Shown: positions 10,201 to 18,527 of the stretch, one piece after another
How positions within the stretch are numbered: the stretch's first letter is position 1
Layout of the letters: each line of letters begins with the position of its first letter
Origin: Pseudomonas yangonensis
Lineage (GTDB): Bacteria; Pseudomonadota; Gammaproteobacteria; Pseudomonadales; Pseudomonadaceae
Length of the DNA: 64,000 nt
Assembly (NCBI RefSeq): GCF_009932725.1
Contig: NZ_BLJU01000003.1
Span: 186,001-250,000 of the forward strand
Direction: 5' to 3'
Notes under the pieces: model-generated
Databases searched by the model: none
Seen by the model: only the letters and a program-made list of their open reading frames with translations
What the model was told of the DNA's origin: nothing
Program-made: the position numbers and the translations under genes

Positions 10201-10823
10201 AGCGCCAGCACGGCGCTGAACAGGATGCTCACCACCAGGTAGATGCCGGCGCCCCAGAGCGTGGTATTGCTGACAGTGTTATTACGCTGCTGACGCAGCT
10301 CACGCTCGCTGTTGATGAAGGTATCGAGTTCGCGACGCATACCATCGGTGAGGTTCTTGCCGCGCCCTCGTGCCACCTCGGCCAGGAAATTGCCGCCATC
10401 GCGACGGCTGCCGATGACCTCCTGGGCGAACAGATCCCACTGCTCCTGCAACGCCAGCAGGCGTTCGAGCCGCTGTACCTGCGGCGGGTTGTCCGCCACC
10501 ATGCCGATGAGCTGTTCGGTCAGCGGACGAAACTTGCCGCGCGCCTGTTCGTAGGGCGCAAGGTAGTCCTCGTCACCACTGAGCAGGAAGCCGCGCATGC
10601 CGGTTTCCTGGTCCAGGGTCAGCCTGTATACCTCGCTGGCCCGGTTGAGGACCTGGTCGGTATGCTCCACCCAGCGGATCACGTCGAGCAAATAGCCAAT
10701 CAGCAGCGCGAAGAACAGGGCGCCGACCACACCAAGGCCGAGCGGCAGCCCAACGTTACGATTGAGAATGCGGCGAAAACCTCTTTCGTCCATTGCGGAC
10801 TCATTCGACATTGGGGCGTCCAT
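7281..10823 (-). CDS. Large hybrid sensor kinase: CHASE3-GAF-HisKA-HATPase-REC-REC-REC
   Basis: This 1180-residue membrane protein senses an unknown signal. There is a helix at about 27-47, a CHASE3 periplasmic domain (about 50-185, with the family's ETGMRGFLLSGDE motif), a second helix at about 190-210, a GAF domain at about 250-390, and a long Gln/Glu-rich coiled coil at about 395-500. HisKA has H507 in SHELRTP and is followed by HATPase_c (NAFKFT, DTGIGI, GGTGLGLSIS). An Ala/Pro linker (about 745-770) leads to three receivers; the last has phospho-acceptor D1107. It heads the cheR-cheB-kinase operon and is divergent from a lone receiver gene. Three receivers suggest a branched phosphorelay. 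ATGs at 10811 and 10796 are alternative starts. Confidence 0.93.
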   Translation of the reverse strand: MDAPMSNESAMDERGFRRILNRNVGLPLGLGVVGALFFALLIGYLLDVIRWVEHTDQVLNRASEVYRLTLDQETGMRGFLLSGDEDYLAPYEQARGKFRPLTEQLIGMVADNPPQVQRLERLLALQEQWDLFAQEVIGSRRDGGNFLAEVARGRGKNLTDGMRRELDTFINSERELRQQRNNTVSNTTLWGAGIYLVVSILFSAVLALFGRRELMNLSQTYSQAMARQADYAEEQRRRAWLGGGQTLLSERLLGQPQVQELADRSLEFLAEYLNCVVAALYLRDGQTGDLRRIAGYGFSRDANLREQFYNGEGLVGQAARGRRLVCLDDLPADYIKVASSLGEGQPVSVALVPLQSEDRVNGVIELAFMRALEPREREFLEAIAGSVGMALEAARYRQRLQEVLGQTQQLNEELQTQQEELRAANEELEQQARVLKESQAHLETQQAELEQTNEKLSEQAQTLADQRDELDQRNTTLGRIQAQLEERAEELQRASRYKSEFLANMSHELRTPLNSSLILAKLLAENGKGNLDDEQVKFAESIYSAGNDLLNLINDILDIAKVEAGKLEVRPERTPLAGMLESLRDVFAPLAGERGLSFQIEQQGELPQVLFTDRQRAEQILRNLLSNAFKFTDRGGVTLSVSRQDDHHLAFAVRDTGIGIAADQQQAIFEAFRQADGTTNRRYGGTGLGLSISRDLAGLLGGSISVSSVPGEGSTFTLLLPERMVEGAVQGKPVAPRVVAPLAEPAAPVVPAAPAAPAAPAAPAAPAMPRAPAPFADDREQLDERGGRRVLVVEDEVRFARILFDLAHELGYACLVATCADEGLELAQQYRPDAILLDMRLPDGSGLSVLQRLKDDAQTRHIPVHVVSVEDQSEAALHLGAVGYALKPTSRDQLKEVFGKLEAKLNQQVKRVLLVEDDPLQRDSVARLIGDEDIEITAVALAGEALEKLRNTVFDCMIIDLKLPDMLGNELLRRMAEEDICSFPPVIVYTGRNLTRDEEAELLKYSRSIIIKGARSPERLLDEVTLFLHKVEAELSSEHQRMLKTARSRDKLFEGRRLLLVDDDVRNIFALSSALEQKGAAVVVARNGIEALAKLREHADIDLVLMDVMMPEMDGYEATRQIRLEDRWKNLPIIAVTAKAMKDDQERCREAGANDYLAKPIDLDRLFSLIRVWMPKLERL
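8524..8577 (-). repeat. 9-bp tandem repeat coding the Ala/Pro linker of the hybrid kinase
   Basis: Six 9-bp units of the GCTGGAGCG type (plus strand; the last three full units identical) code for an AlaProAla-rich hinge between the ATPase domain and the first receiver. The unit is a multiple of 3, so copy-number change would alter linker length without a frameshift. Confidence 0.9.
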
Positions 10824-10942
10824 TCGATGATTGTCTCGCTTCTTCTTATCTATCGGGTGAAGGCGTGTGGCACACTGACTGTGAGCAGACTCCGAAGTTT
10901 GCCAAACATTTGCGCATTCTGCGCGCTAAAACAGAGATCTTC

Positions 10943-11335
10943 ATGACCGAAACCGATTGCGCCAGTGTCAAGACCATCGTACTGGTCGAGGACGATGATG
11001 TCGTACGCGAGCTCACCGCGGAGGTGCTTGGCGAATTCGGCTATCGCGTGTATGCCCTGCGCGACGGCCCCAGCGCGCTCGAGCTGTTGGGTAGCGGGCA
11101 ACAGGTCGATCTGTTGATGACCGATATCGGCCTGCCCGGCATGAACGGGCGCGAGCTGGTGGAAGCTGCACGCCGGCTGCGGCCGACCTTGCCGGTGCTG
11201 TTCGCCAGTGGTTACAACGAACGCGAACTGCTCGAAGAGGTGCGCGCGCGCGACAGCGCCGCAGCCACCGACAGTATCGTCAAGCCCTACGATTTCAGAA
11301 AGCTGGCACAGCGACTGGGCGAACTGGCGGACTAA
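10943..11335 (+). CDS. Single-domain response regulator (receiver only)
   Basis: The 130-residue protein is a lone CheY-like receiver. It has the acidic pair in LVEDDD, the phospho-acceptor Asp in LLMTDIGLPGMNG, the Ser of FASGY and the Lys of IVKPY. It has no output domain. The upstream in-frame extension (from 10793) runs through promoter-like sequence, so I chose the ATG at 10943. It is divergent from the triple-receiver kinase, with about 120 bp between them, and is a likely phosphate shuttle or sink for that cassette. A short gap separates it from the lipoprotein gene downstream. Confidence 0.88.
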   Translation: MTETDCASVKTIVLVEDDDVVRELTAEVLGEFGYRVYALRDGPSALELLGSGQQVDLLMTDIGLPGMNGRELVEAARRLRPTLPVLFASGYNERELLEEVRARDSAAATDSIVKPYDFRKLAQRLGELAD

Positions 11336-11385
11336 CGGAGCGGCATCTAGTCTGGTTTCAGACCACTGGACAGGAGAGTCCGCCG

Positions 11386-12054
11386 ATGCGTTACCTCACG
11401 CCGCTTCGTCTCGGTGTTCTTGCTGGCTTGCTGCTCACCGGCTGCGCCAGCCAGACAACCCAACCCACGCAATTCTCCGGCTTTCTCGCTGACTACTCGC
11501 AGCTGCAACCTGCCACCTCGGCCACCGGAGCACCGGTGCTGCGCTGGATTTCGCCACAGTTCAGCAGCGAGCGCTACACCTCGGTCTATGTCGAAAAACC
11601 GAGTTTCTACCCCGAGCCCGTACCCAGTGACCAGGTCAGCGCGCAGACTCTGGAACAGGTGCGCAGCTACCTGCACCAGGCACTGCTGCGCGAGCTGAAG
11701 AACGGGCGCCTGACACTGGTCGACACACCCAGCATGGACAGCCTGGTGCTGCGCAGCGCAATCACCGGGGTGAACGTTTCGACTGAAGGGATCAAGGCCT
11801 ACGAGGTTATCCCCGTGGCCCTGGTGATTGCCGCGGCCAGCACCGCAGCGGGCACCCGTGATCGCGACAGCGAAATCTTCATCGAGCTGGAAGCGCTGGA
11901 TGCCCGCACCAGCGAGCCCGTGCTGCGAGTGGTACGCAAGGGCCATGGCCTGACGCTGGAAAACAGCAGCACCCAGCTGACCCTGGATGACCTTCGGCCA
12001 GTGCTGGATGTCTGGGCGCGCGACGCGCGGGACTTCAATTCCGGCCTGCGCTGA
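11386..12054 (+). CDS. Lipoprotein of the DUF3313 type
   Basis: The 222-residue protein has a lipoprotein signal with lipobox LLTGC (Cys at about residue 20). The mature part has the YVEKPSFYPEP and LRSAITGV segments that I associate with DUF3313 lipoproteins. A small apolar stretch (about 145-158, VALVIAAASTAAG) is part of that fold. AGGAGAG lies before the ATG. Function is unknown; the family is predicted to sit in the inner leaflet of the outer membrane. It has no operon partner. Confidence 0.75.
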   Translation: MRYLTPLRLGVLAGLLLTGCASQTTQPTQFSGFLADYSQLQPATSATGAPVLRWISPQFSSERYTSVYVEKPSFYPEPVPSDQVSAQTLEQVRSYLHQALLRELKNGRLTLVDTPSMDSLVLRSAITGVNVSTEGIKAYEVIPVALVIAAASTAAGTRDRDSEIFIELEALDARTSEPVLRVVRKGHGLTLENSSTQLTLDDLRPVLDVWARDARDFNSGLR

Positions 12055-12188
12055 TCAGCGCACTGTCCCGGCAATACCCTGCGCAAGCCGCAGCACGCCG
12101 GACAGATGGCTGCCTATCAGGCGGATCGATAGCGCTTGCGGTATTCGGTTTCACGCGGGAGGCTGAAAAAAACAGGCGAGGAACACGC

Positions 12189-12602
12189 ATGCCCAGCATC
12201 AATCCCAGCAGCGCGGATGTGCAGGCGTTTGCCGAACGCATGCCAAGCGACACACCGATTCTGATGCTCAATCTGCTCCGCTTCAGCAGTCATGCAGCGT
12301 ATGACGCAGACAGCCCCTTTGCGCCTTGCAGTGGGCGCGAAGCCTATGCGCGCTACAGCCGCACCGCGCTGGCCAAAGTTCAGGGCGTGGGCGGCGAAGT
12401 ACAGGTTATGGCTGACGTTCACCTGGCGTTGATCGCGCCGAAGGAAGAACGCTGGGACCTGCTTCTTCTGGTGCGCTATCCATCCTCCGCAGCCTTTCTG
12501 AACATGCTCGCCGACCCTGAATACCAAGCGGCTACCGTTCATCGCAGTGCAGCGTTGGAGGACTCGCGGCTGATCGCTACGACACCTGCTGAGAAGCTCT
12601 AG
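12189..12602 (+). CDS. DUF1330-like small protein (dimeric alpha-beta barrel type)
   Basis: The 137-residue protein has the pattern PILMLNLLRF...YARYSRTALAKVQGVGGEV...WDLLLLVRYPSSAAFLNMLADPEYQAA, which matches DUF1330/NIPSNAP-like proteins of the ferredoxin-like alpha-beta barrel fold. No catalytic residue can be assigned. AGGA precedes the ATG by 8 bases. Its stop overlaps the convergent ampDh2 stop by 4 bases. Confidence 0.65.
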   Translation: MPSINPSSADVQAFAERMPSDTPILMLNLLRFSSHAAYDADSPFAPCSGREAYARYSRTALAKVQGVGGEVQVMADVHLALIAPKEERWDLLLLVRYPSSAAFLNMLADPEYQAATVHRSAALEDSRLIATTPAEKL

Positions 12603-13381
12603 CCTGATGCCTGCAGGTTGAGTACCAGCAGGCGCGCTGCGGTTTCCGCGTCCGGCTGGCCGTCGTAGTTGGCCGGACGGTACTTCATCTGGAAGGCGGC
12701 GATGACATTGCGCGTCGCTTCGTCCAGCTCGCCATGCTGTGGCACCGTGTAACCGTGCTGCGCCAACTGCTCCTGGAACCACTGCACGCTGGGCAGGCTG
12801 GTGCTGAACAGCACCTGCTGACGCGCCACCGCGTCTTCGTTCGGCCACGGCACCAGGCCCTCGTCGGCCAGGCGCTTCCAGGGGAACAACGGGCCCGGAT
12901 CGACCTTGCGCTGCGGCGCCACGTCGCTGTGCGCGATGATCGAGCCCAGCGGTAGCTGGTGACGCTTGACGATGTCCTTGAGCAGCACGATCAGGGTATC
13001 GATCTGCTGCGGGGCGAAGGGCTGCCAGTAGCGACCAGCTGGGGTCTGGTAGTACCCCTGGTTGACCAGTTCGATGCCGATAGTCGTGCTGTTGAGCCAG
13101 GTGCGACCCTTCCACTCGCTGACGCCGACGTGCCAGGCACGGCGGTTCTCGTCCACCAGTCGGTAGACGGCCGGCGGCGCATCTCCGATCAGGTAGTGAC
13201 TGCTCACCTCGGTCTGCGTCAGCAGATGCAGCGAGCGCTCAAGGTCGGCGGAGGTGTAGTGCAGCACGACGTACTGTACGCGGCTGTTCTGGCCAGTCGC
13301 GGTATGGCTGTCGTCGATACGCAGACCGCCGGCACAGCCGGCGAGCAGAACAAGAACGAGGGCAAGGCAAAGAGACTTCAT
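12599..13381 (-). CDS. ampDh2: AmpDh2-type N-acetylmuramyl-L-alanine amidase, lipoprotein
   Basis: AmpDh2 is a zinc amidase anchored in the periplasm that cleaves the lactyl-peptide bond of peptidoglycan and anhydro-muropeptides. The 260 residues start with a lipoprotein signal (lipobox LLAGC, Cys16). The Amidase_2 domain (about 35-185) has zinc ligand H41 in VLHYTS, the later IAHSDVAP motif with its His and the following RKVDPGP segment. A C-terminal peptidoglycan-binding domain (about 200-258) ends the protein. The length matches P. aeruginosa AmpDh2 (259 aa), which lies next to kinB there, whereas here several genes intervene. Its start overlaps the marC-family stop by 4 bases. Confidence 0.9.
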   Translation of the reverse strand: MKSLCLALVLVLLAGCAGGLRIDDSHTATGQNSRVQYVVLHYTSADLERSLHLLTQTEVSSHYLIGDAPPAVYRLVDENRRAWHVGVSEWKGRTWLNSTTIGIELVNQGYYQTPAGRYWQPFAPQQIDTLIVLLKDIVKRHQLPLGSIIAHSDVAPQRKVDPGPLFPWKRLADEGLVPWPNEDAVARQQVLFSTSLPSVQWFQEQLAQHGYTVPQHGELDEATRNVIAAFQMKYRPANYDGQPDAETAARLLVLNLQASG

Positions 13382-13968
13382 GCGTGACCGAATACGCTTT
13401 GCAGGTTGTCCAGCAGCATATCGACGCTGAGCATGATCAACAGCATGCCCATCAGACGTTCCACCGCCATCAACCCGCGATTACCGAGAAACCGCTGCAG
13501 GAACGAAGCCTGCAACAGGATGAATGCCGTCGCCGCCCAGGCCAGGATCAAGGCCAGGTAAAGCTCCCAGAGCGGCCCGGTGTGGGTGTTGCGCAAGGTC
13601 ATCAGCACGGCGAGGGCCGAGGGCCCGGCTACCGCGGGCGTGGCCAGGGGCACCAGCATCGGTTCGCCGTCCGGCACGTCGCCGAGCAGGCCCTGCGGGC
13701 TCGGGAAGATCAGGCGCATGGCGATGACGAACAGGATGATACCTCCGGCAATGGCCGTTGCCTCGCGCGACAGTCCGAGCCCCGTAAGGAATTTGTCACC
13801 AAAGGTGAGGAACAGCAGCAGCAGGCCGAGGGCAAACAGCAGTTCGCGCGCAGCGATCCACAGGCGTCGGCGGGGCTCGACGTTCTTCAGTGCGGCGATG
13901 TAGATGGCGATATTGCCGAAAGGATCGGTGACCAGAAAGATCAGCACGGCGATGCTGAAGATGTCCAT
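13378..13968 (-). CDS. MarC-family integral membrane protein
   Basis: The 196-residue protein has about six transmembrane helices and the family's N-terminal signature around LIFLVTDPFGNIAIYIAALK. The segment ATPAVAGPSALAVLM is also characteristic. MarC (UPF0056) proteins have no settled function and are not drug-resistance determinants despite the name. It is upstream of and overlaps ampDh2 by 4 bases, so the two are translated from one message. Confidence 0.88.
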   Translation of the reverse strand: MDIFSIAVLIFLVTDPFGNIAIYIAALKNVEPRRRLWIAARELLFALGLLLLFLTFGDKFLTGLGLSREATAIAGGIILFVIAMRLIFPSPQGLLGDVPDGEPMLVPLATPAVAGPSALAVLMTLRNTHTGPLWELYLALILAWAATAFILLQASFLQRFLGNRGLMAVERLMGMLLIMLSVDMLLDNLQSVFGHA

Positions 13969-14119
13969 GGGTAACTCCGCTGACAGATGCGCATAGTCTA
14001 GGGCCTGCGGGGGGCATCTCGCGAGTCGGCGTGGAGGATTGCGGCCTTCGCATTTTCATGGGGGCGGCATTTCATGACCGAAAACGCAGCAGCCTTCATG
14101 AAAACAACCGCAAGGATAA

Positions 14120-14162
14120 ATGTATACAAAGTGGTAGCCAAGATAGCTACAAAATGTCTACA
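14120..14162. promoter_or_regulatory. Repeated ATGTnTACA motif and inverted repeat upstream of the NCS2 permease
   Basis: ATGTATACA (14120-14128) and ATGTCTACA (14154-14162) are 34 bp apart. Between them lies GTAGC-N7-GCTAC (14134-14150). Such paired near-palindromes resemble operators of GntR or similar regulators. They lie 36-78 bp before the permease start. No regulator gene for it is nearby. Confidence 0.35.
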
Positions 14163-14197
14163 TTGACCGCACAAGAACAACAGCGAGTAGTTTTCCC

Positions 14198-15721
14198 ATG
14201 ACCTCCACCGCTCAGCGCCCCGAGGACGAGAACCTCGGCATTGGCTCCAATCTGCTTTACGGCCTGCAACACGTACTGACCATGTATGGCGGCATCGTCG
14301 CCGTGCCGCTGATCGTCGGCCAGGCGGCCGGCCTGTCGCCCGCCGATATCGGCCTGCTGATCGCGGCCTCGCTGTTCGTCGGCGGCGCCGCCACTCTGCT
14401 GCAGACCATAGGCCTGCCGTTCTTCGGCTGCCAGCTGCCTCTGGTGCAGGGCGTGTCATTCGCCAGCGTCGCCACCATTGTCGCGATAGTCGGTGCCAAT
14501 GGCGGTGAGGGCGGGCTACCGGTGGTGTTCGGTGCGGTAATAGGCGCAGCGGTGATCGGCCTGCTGATCACGCCGATCTTCTCCAAGATCACCAAATTCT
14601 TCCCGCCACTGGTGACCGGCATCGTCATCACCACCATCGGCCTCACCCTGATGCCGGTTGCCGCTCGCTGGGCCATGGGCGGCAACAGTCAGGCTGCAGA
14701 CTTCGGTAGCATGGCCAACATCGGCCTGGCCGCTTTCACCCTGGCCACCGTTCTTCTATTGAGCAAAGTGGGCAGCGCCACCCTCTCGCGCCTGTCGATC
14801 CTGCTGGCCATGGTGATCGGCACGCTGGTCGCCCTGGCATTCGGCATGGCCGACTTCTCCGGGGTCAGCGAAGGGCCGCTGCTGGCATTCCCGGCGCCGC
14901 TGCACTTCGGTATGCCGGTGTTCAAGGTGGCGGCGATCGTCTCGATGCTGATCGTGGTGATGGTGATCCTGGTGGAAACTTCGGCCGACATCCTCGCCGT
15001 AGGCGACATCATCGACACCAAGGTCGACTCCAAACGCCTCGGCAACGGCCTGCGCGCAGACATGATCGCCAGTCTCGTCGCGCCGCTGTTCGGCTCCTTC
15101 ACCCAAAGCGCGTTCGCACAGAACGTCGGCCTGGTAGCGGTCACCGGCGTGAAGAGCCGCTACGTGGTGGCCACCGGCGGTCTGCTGCTGGTTACCCTGG
15201 GCCTGCTGCCGATCATGGGCCGGGTCATCGCCGCGGTGCCGACCTCGGTACTGGGCGGCGCCGGCATCGTGCTGTTCGGCACGGTCGCGGCCAGCGGCAT
15301 CCGCACCCTGGCCAAGGTGGACTACCGCAACAACATGAACCTGGTGATCGTCGCCACCTCTATAGGCTTCGGCATGATCCCCATCGCCATGCCGAGCTTC
15401 TATCATCATTTTCCGGCCTGGTTCGAAACCATCTTCCACTCGGGCATCAGCTCGGCAGCGATCATGGCGATCCTGCTCAACCTGCTGTTCAACCACTTCA
15501 CCACAGGCAATTCGGACCAGCAGTCGGTGTTCGTCGCCGGCACCGAGCGCAGCCTGCGCTACCGCGACATTGCTGCCTTGCGCGAAGGTGATCGTTTCGT
15601 TGGTGGCAAGCTGTATGACGCGCAAGGTAACGAGGTGCCACTGCAGGATGAGGATGATCATGCCCCGCGGGTACGCACCGCCTCCTCTGCCGGCAAGGAG
15701 CGCGAAGAGGTTGCCTCCTAG
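14198..15721 (+). CDS. NCS2-family purine/pyrimidine permease (xanthine/uracil type)
   Basis: This 507-residue permease has about 12-14 membrane helices and would import a nucleobase such as xanthine, urate or uracil with protons. The NCS2 signature (QN-x-G-x4-T-G) is present at QNVGLVAVTG. The substrate-site segments around MLIVVMVILVETSADI and ADMIASLVAPLFG fit the xanthine/urate branch better than UraA, but substrate is a guess. A hydrophilic tail of about 60 residues follows the last helix. It is an isolated gene with its own regulatory region. Confidence 0.88.
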   Translation: MTSTAQRPEDENLGIGSNLLYGLQHVLTMYGGIVAVPLIVGQAAGLSPADIGLLIAASLFVGGAATLLQTIGLPFFGCQLPLVQGVSFASVATIVAIVGANGGEGGLPVVFGAVIGAAVIGLLITPIFSKITKFFPPLVTGIVITTIGLTLMPVAARWAMGGNSQAADFGSMANIGLAAFTLATVLLLSKVGSATLSRLSILLAMVIGTLVALAFGMADFSGVSEGPLLAFPAPLHFGMPVFKVAAIVSMLIVVMVILVETSADILAVGDIIDTKVDSKRLGNGLRADMIASLVAPLFGSFTQSAFAQNVGLVAVTGVKSRYVVATGGLLLVTLGLLPIMGRVIAAVPTSVLGGAGIVLFGTVAASGIRTLAKVDYRNNMNLVIVATSIGFGMIPIAMPSFYHHFPAWFETIFHSGISSAAIMAILLNLLFNHFTTGNSDQQSVFVAGTERSLRYRDIAALREGDRFVGGKLYDAQGNEVPLQDEDDHAPRVRTASSAGKEREEVAS

Positions 15722-15773
15722 CCAGACAAGCCGCGACGTATGGCGTGATCTGCCGGGGCTGGATTACGCCGAC

Positions 15774-17630
15774 TCAGGCCTGTTCGACGCGATTTCGCCC
15801 AGCCCCCTTGGCACGGTATAGCGCCTGATCGGCGCGCTCGAACGTGGCCTCGGTGGCCTCGTCACTGCGGAACTCGGCGATACCGGCGGACAGGGTGACA
15901 GTCACTGGCTCGCCCTTGAAATGAAACGGGCAGGCTTCGACCGCAGCGCGCAGGGTTTCCAGCAGTTGCACGCCACCCTCAAGCGGCGTACCCGGAATCA
16001 GCAGTACGAACTCCTCGCCACCGAAGCGGGCTATGAAATCGGTCTTGCGCAGGCGCTTGTGCAGCTCTCCGGCAATGATCTTCAGCACCCGATCGCCCGC
16101 CAGATGGCCATAGCCATCGTTGATGCGCTTGAAGTGGTCGATATCCAGCACCGCCATCAGCAACTGACCGCCATAGCGCTGGCGTCGGGCGATTTCCAGG
16201 TCAAGGCGCTCGCTCCAGGCCGCTCGGTTGGGCAAGCCAGTCAGCGGATCGAGCAGGGACTTCTGCCGCTGCTCTTCGATATGCTGGCGAAACTGCTGCG
16301 CCTCGAGCTCCATTTCAGCAACTCGCTTGACCAGGCCCTGTAGCCGTTCGGCCACGTCGTCTTCACCGCTGTCGCGCTGGCGCTGGTGATCGCTGACGCT
16401 TTTCAGCAGGCCCTCCAGGCGCTGCTCCAGCGCCTGCTTGAGCGCGTCCAGATCGGCTGCCTCCTGCACGCTGTTCTGCAGGTCGCTGACCTGATCGCGC
16501 AACTGCTGGTTGAACTGGCGCGTGCTTTCCACCGAAGCGTTATAGCCCTCGTGCGCCTCGCTGAGGGTGCCGATAAAGGCGGCAAGGCGCTCGTTGAGCT
16601 GCTTGAGGTAACCGGCGAACTCGCGCTGGCCGCTGTCGGTGACCGCCAATACCAGCACAGCCAGATCATCCAGCACCGGCACCAGTTCATACCAGTTGAG
16701 GTTACCGTCCAGGCGTTGGCGCAGTGCATCGCCTTGCGGCAGATGGCGTGCTGGCAACTCCAGTTCGTCGAGCAGGCCGCGCAGGCTGCTGGCGATGTGC
16801 GGTGCTACCGCGCTGTATCCCGGCTCACTGCCTGGCAGGGAGAACGGACTGTCGCTGGCGTCCTCCTGCGGTACCAGGCCAGGTGGCAATGGCAGACTGT
16901 CGAGCACTGACGCAGCGTCGCTGGCCTGACGACGCACGGATGGCGCCGGGACGACTGCCAATCCCTCGCTCGCAGGCACGGAGACCGCCGCCGCCCGCGT
17001 TTCAGTCTCGGAGACTGCGTCAGGTGCAGGTGCAGGTGCAGGTGCAGGTGCAGGTGCAGGTGCAGGTGCAGGTGCAGAATTAGCATGCGCGACCTCTTCG
17101 CCGCTTTCACCACGTGAGCCGAACAGACGTTGCAGCAAACCAGGCTGCTCCTGCACCGGGGTCTGCAGGACGGTCAGCGCCTGCCCTTGCAGATTGCTCA
17201 GTTGACTGAGCAGCGCGGGCAGCAGGTATTGGTGACTGGTGGCTTCCTGCAGTTGCTTGCCAAGCGACTTCAGCGCCTTGCGCACCTCACGCGGCGGCTG
17301 CAGGCGTTGCAGTTGCTCGATCAGACCCGCCAGCGCCGTAGCGGCCTCCCCGGCACGCTGCTGACGGCGATGCTCGGAATCCAGCACGGCCTTTTCCAGC
17401 CGCGGGATCAGACCACTCAGGGCGGCGTCGATGTCGTCACGGCGAAGAATCTCGCGCATTTCCTGCATGCACTGATCGACGGCCTTGTCCGCGCCCTCGG
17501 CAGCCAGGCTGCTGCGCACCAAACCACGGCGCAGCAGATCCAGGCGCGACTCCCAGCGGCGCTCGAGCTTCTCCTGCTGCTCCAGGCTGCTCAGGTACTT
17601 GTCTTTCCAGCGTTGCGCGTCATCGCTCAT
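15774..17630 (-). CDS. dgcP: GGDEF diguanylate cyclase (DgcP-like)
   Basis: It makes cyclic-di-GMP from GTP. The 618-residue protein has a long N-terminal region rich in Leu/Gln helices (about 1-190), an Ala-Pro repeat hinge, a second helical region with coiled coil to about 455, and the GGDEF domain at about 460-615. The active-site motif is GGEEF (537-541), and the inhibitory site R528-K-T-D531 is intact five residues before it. P. aeruginosa DgcP has the same position beside the exonuclease gene and dsbA and localises to cell poles. The longer frame to 17813 is rejected because it runs into the upstream gene; MSDDAQRW at 17630 starts 5 bases after that gene's stop. Confidence 0.88.
   Translation of the reverse strand: MSDDAQRWKDKYLSSLEQQEKLERRWESRLDLLRRGLVRSSLAAEGADKAVDQCMQEMREILRRDDIDAALSGLIPRLEKAVLDSEHRRQQRAGEAATALAGLIEQLQRLQPPREVRKALKSLGKQLQEATSHQYLLPALLSQLSNLQGQALTVLQTPVQEQPGLLQRLFGSRGESGEEVAHANSAPAPAPAPAPAPAPAPAPDAVSETETRAAAVSVPASEGLAVVPAPSVRRQASDAASVLDSLPLPPGLVPQEDASDSPFSLPGSEPGYSAVAPHIASSLRGLLDELELPARHLPQGDALRQRLDGNLNWYELVPVLDDLAVLVLAVTDSGQREFAGYLKQLNERLAAFIGTLSEAHEGYNASVESTRQFNQQLRDQVSDLQNSVQEAADLDALKQALEQRLEGLLKSVSDHQRQRDSGEDDVAERLQGLVKRVAEMELEAQQFRQHIEEQRQKSLLDPLTGLPNRAAWSERLDLEIARRQRYGGQLLMAVLDIDHFKRINDGYGHLAGDRVLKIIAGELHKRLRKTDFIARFGGEEFVLLIPGTPLEGGVQLLETLRAAVEACPFHFKGEPVTVTLSAGIAEFRSDEATEATFERADQALYRAKGAGRNRVEQA
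17021..17077 (-). repeat. Hexanucleotide microsatellite inside dgcP
   Basis: More than nine uninterrupted copies of CAGGTG (plus strand) code for an (Ala-Pro) run on the minus strand. The unit is 6 bp, so slippage would change hinge length between the N-terminal region and the GGDEF half without breaking the frame. Confidence 0.95.
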
Positions 17631-17635
17631 GCGGC

Positions 17636-18508
17636 TTACTCGGGAGATGGCGTCTTCAGCATAGGCATTTGCGCGCCATTCTGTGCTTCCGGCAAGCGGA
17701 TTTCCACGGCCACGGGAAGGTGGTCGGAAATCGGCTGGCTGAGTACATCGACACGCCCCAGCTCCAGCTCCGAACTGAGCAGGATGTGGTCGAGACAGCG
17801 CTGCGGGCGCCAACTGGGAAAGGTCGCCTCGACCTGCGGGGCGAGCAGGCCGAGATCACGCAACGGGGAGTTTTCCAACAGATCGACGGCATGGGTGTTC
17901 ATGTCACCCATCAGCACCAGATGGCGAAACTCGCTGACCCGCTCGCGGATATAAGCCAGCTGCCGGGTACGGGTGCGGGCGCCCAGCGCCAGGTGCATCA
18001 TCACCACGCCCAGCGCATGCTCGCCTTCCCCCAGGCGCAGAAAGATCGCTCCCCGCCCAGGCGGGCCGGGCAATGGATGGTCTTCCAGCAGGGTAGGCCG
18101 CAAGCGGCTGAGCACGCCGTTGCTGTGCTGGGCAAAGCGCCCGAGATTGCGATTGAGCTGCTGGTACCAGTAGGGAAAGGCGCCCTGCTGGGCCAGGTAC
18201 TCGACCTGATTGACATAGCCCGAGCGCAGGCTGCCGCCATCGACTTCCTGCAGCGCCACCAGATCGAAATCGGCGAGCAGGTCACCAATGCGCTGCAGGT
18301 TGCCGGCACGCCCGGCATGAGGCAGCAGATGCTGCCAACTGCGCGTCAGATAGTGATGATAACGCTGCGTATTGATGCCGACCTGCACGTTGAAACTGAG
18401 CAGGCGCAGAAGGCCGTCGGCTGGCCAGTCGGCTTGCGGCGAGCAGTGCGGGTTGACCCGTGGATCACACAGGCCAACTGCACGGGTCTTCCGCCAGCGG
18501 CGCAACAT
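17636..18508 (-). CDS. Endonuclease/exonuclease/phosphatase-family protein
   Basis: The 290 residues carry the DNase I-like phosphoesterase fold. Visible motifs are LLSFNVQ, the metal-binding Glu in VALQEVD, the MGDMNTH motif (Asp/Asn), and the C-terminal CLDHIL and SDHLPV His/Asp signature. The catalytic set is complete. Substrate is unknown; members act on DNA, phosphoinositides or phospholipids. It lies directly upstream of dgcP (5-base gap), so the two are probably co-transcribed. No clear signal peptide is seen. Confidence 0.85.
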   Translation of the reverse strand: MLRRWRKTRAVGLCDPRVNPHCSPQADWPADGLLRLLSFNVQVGINTQRYHHYLTRSWQHLLPHAGRAGNLQRIGDLLADFDLVALQEVDGGSLRSGYVNQVEYLAQQGAFPYWYQQLNRNLGRFAQHSNGVLSRLRPTLLEDHPLPGPPGRGAIFLRLGEGEHALGVVMMHLALGARTRTRQLAYIRERVSEFRHLVLMGDMNTHAVDLLENSPLRDLGLLAPQVEATFPSWRPQRCLDHILLSSELELGRVDVLSQPISDHLPVAVEIRLPEAQNGAQMPMLKTPSPE

Positions 18509-18527
18509 GCTTCGCGCCTGCGGGCGC

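Noticed and set aside
10824..10942. sigma-54-like TGTGGCACACTGACTGTG between the hybrid kinase and the lone receiver
   Set aside because: The -12 position has GT instead of GC at the required distance, so it does not fit.
8829..10946. 705-aa plus-strand open frame
   Set aside because: It is antisense to the hybrid kinase, whose frame shows complete conserved domains. Long antisense frames are common in GC-rich DNA, and this one shows no motif.
17021..17077. Possible CRISPR-like array
   Set aside because: It is a simple 6-bp microsatellite without spacers. No repeat-spacer array or cas gene was seen in the window.
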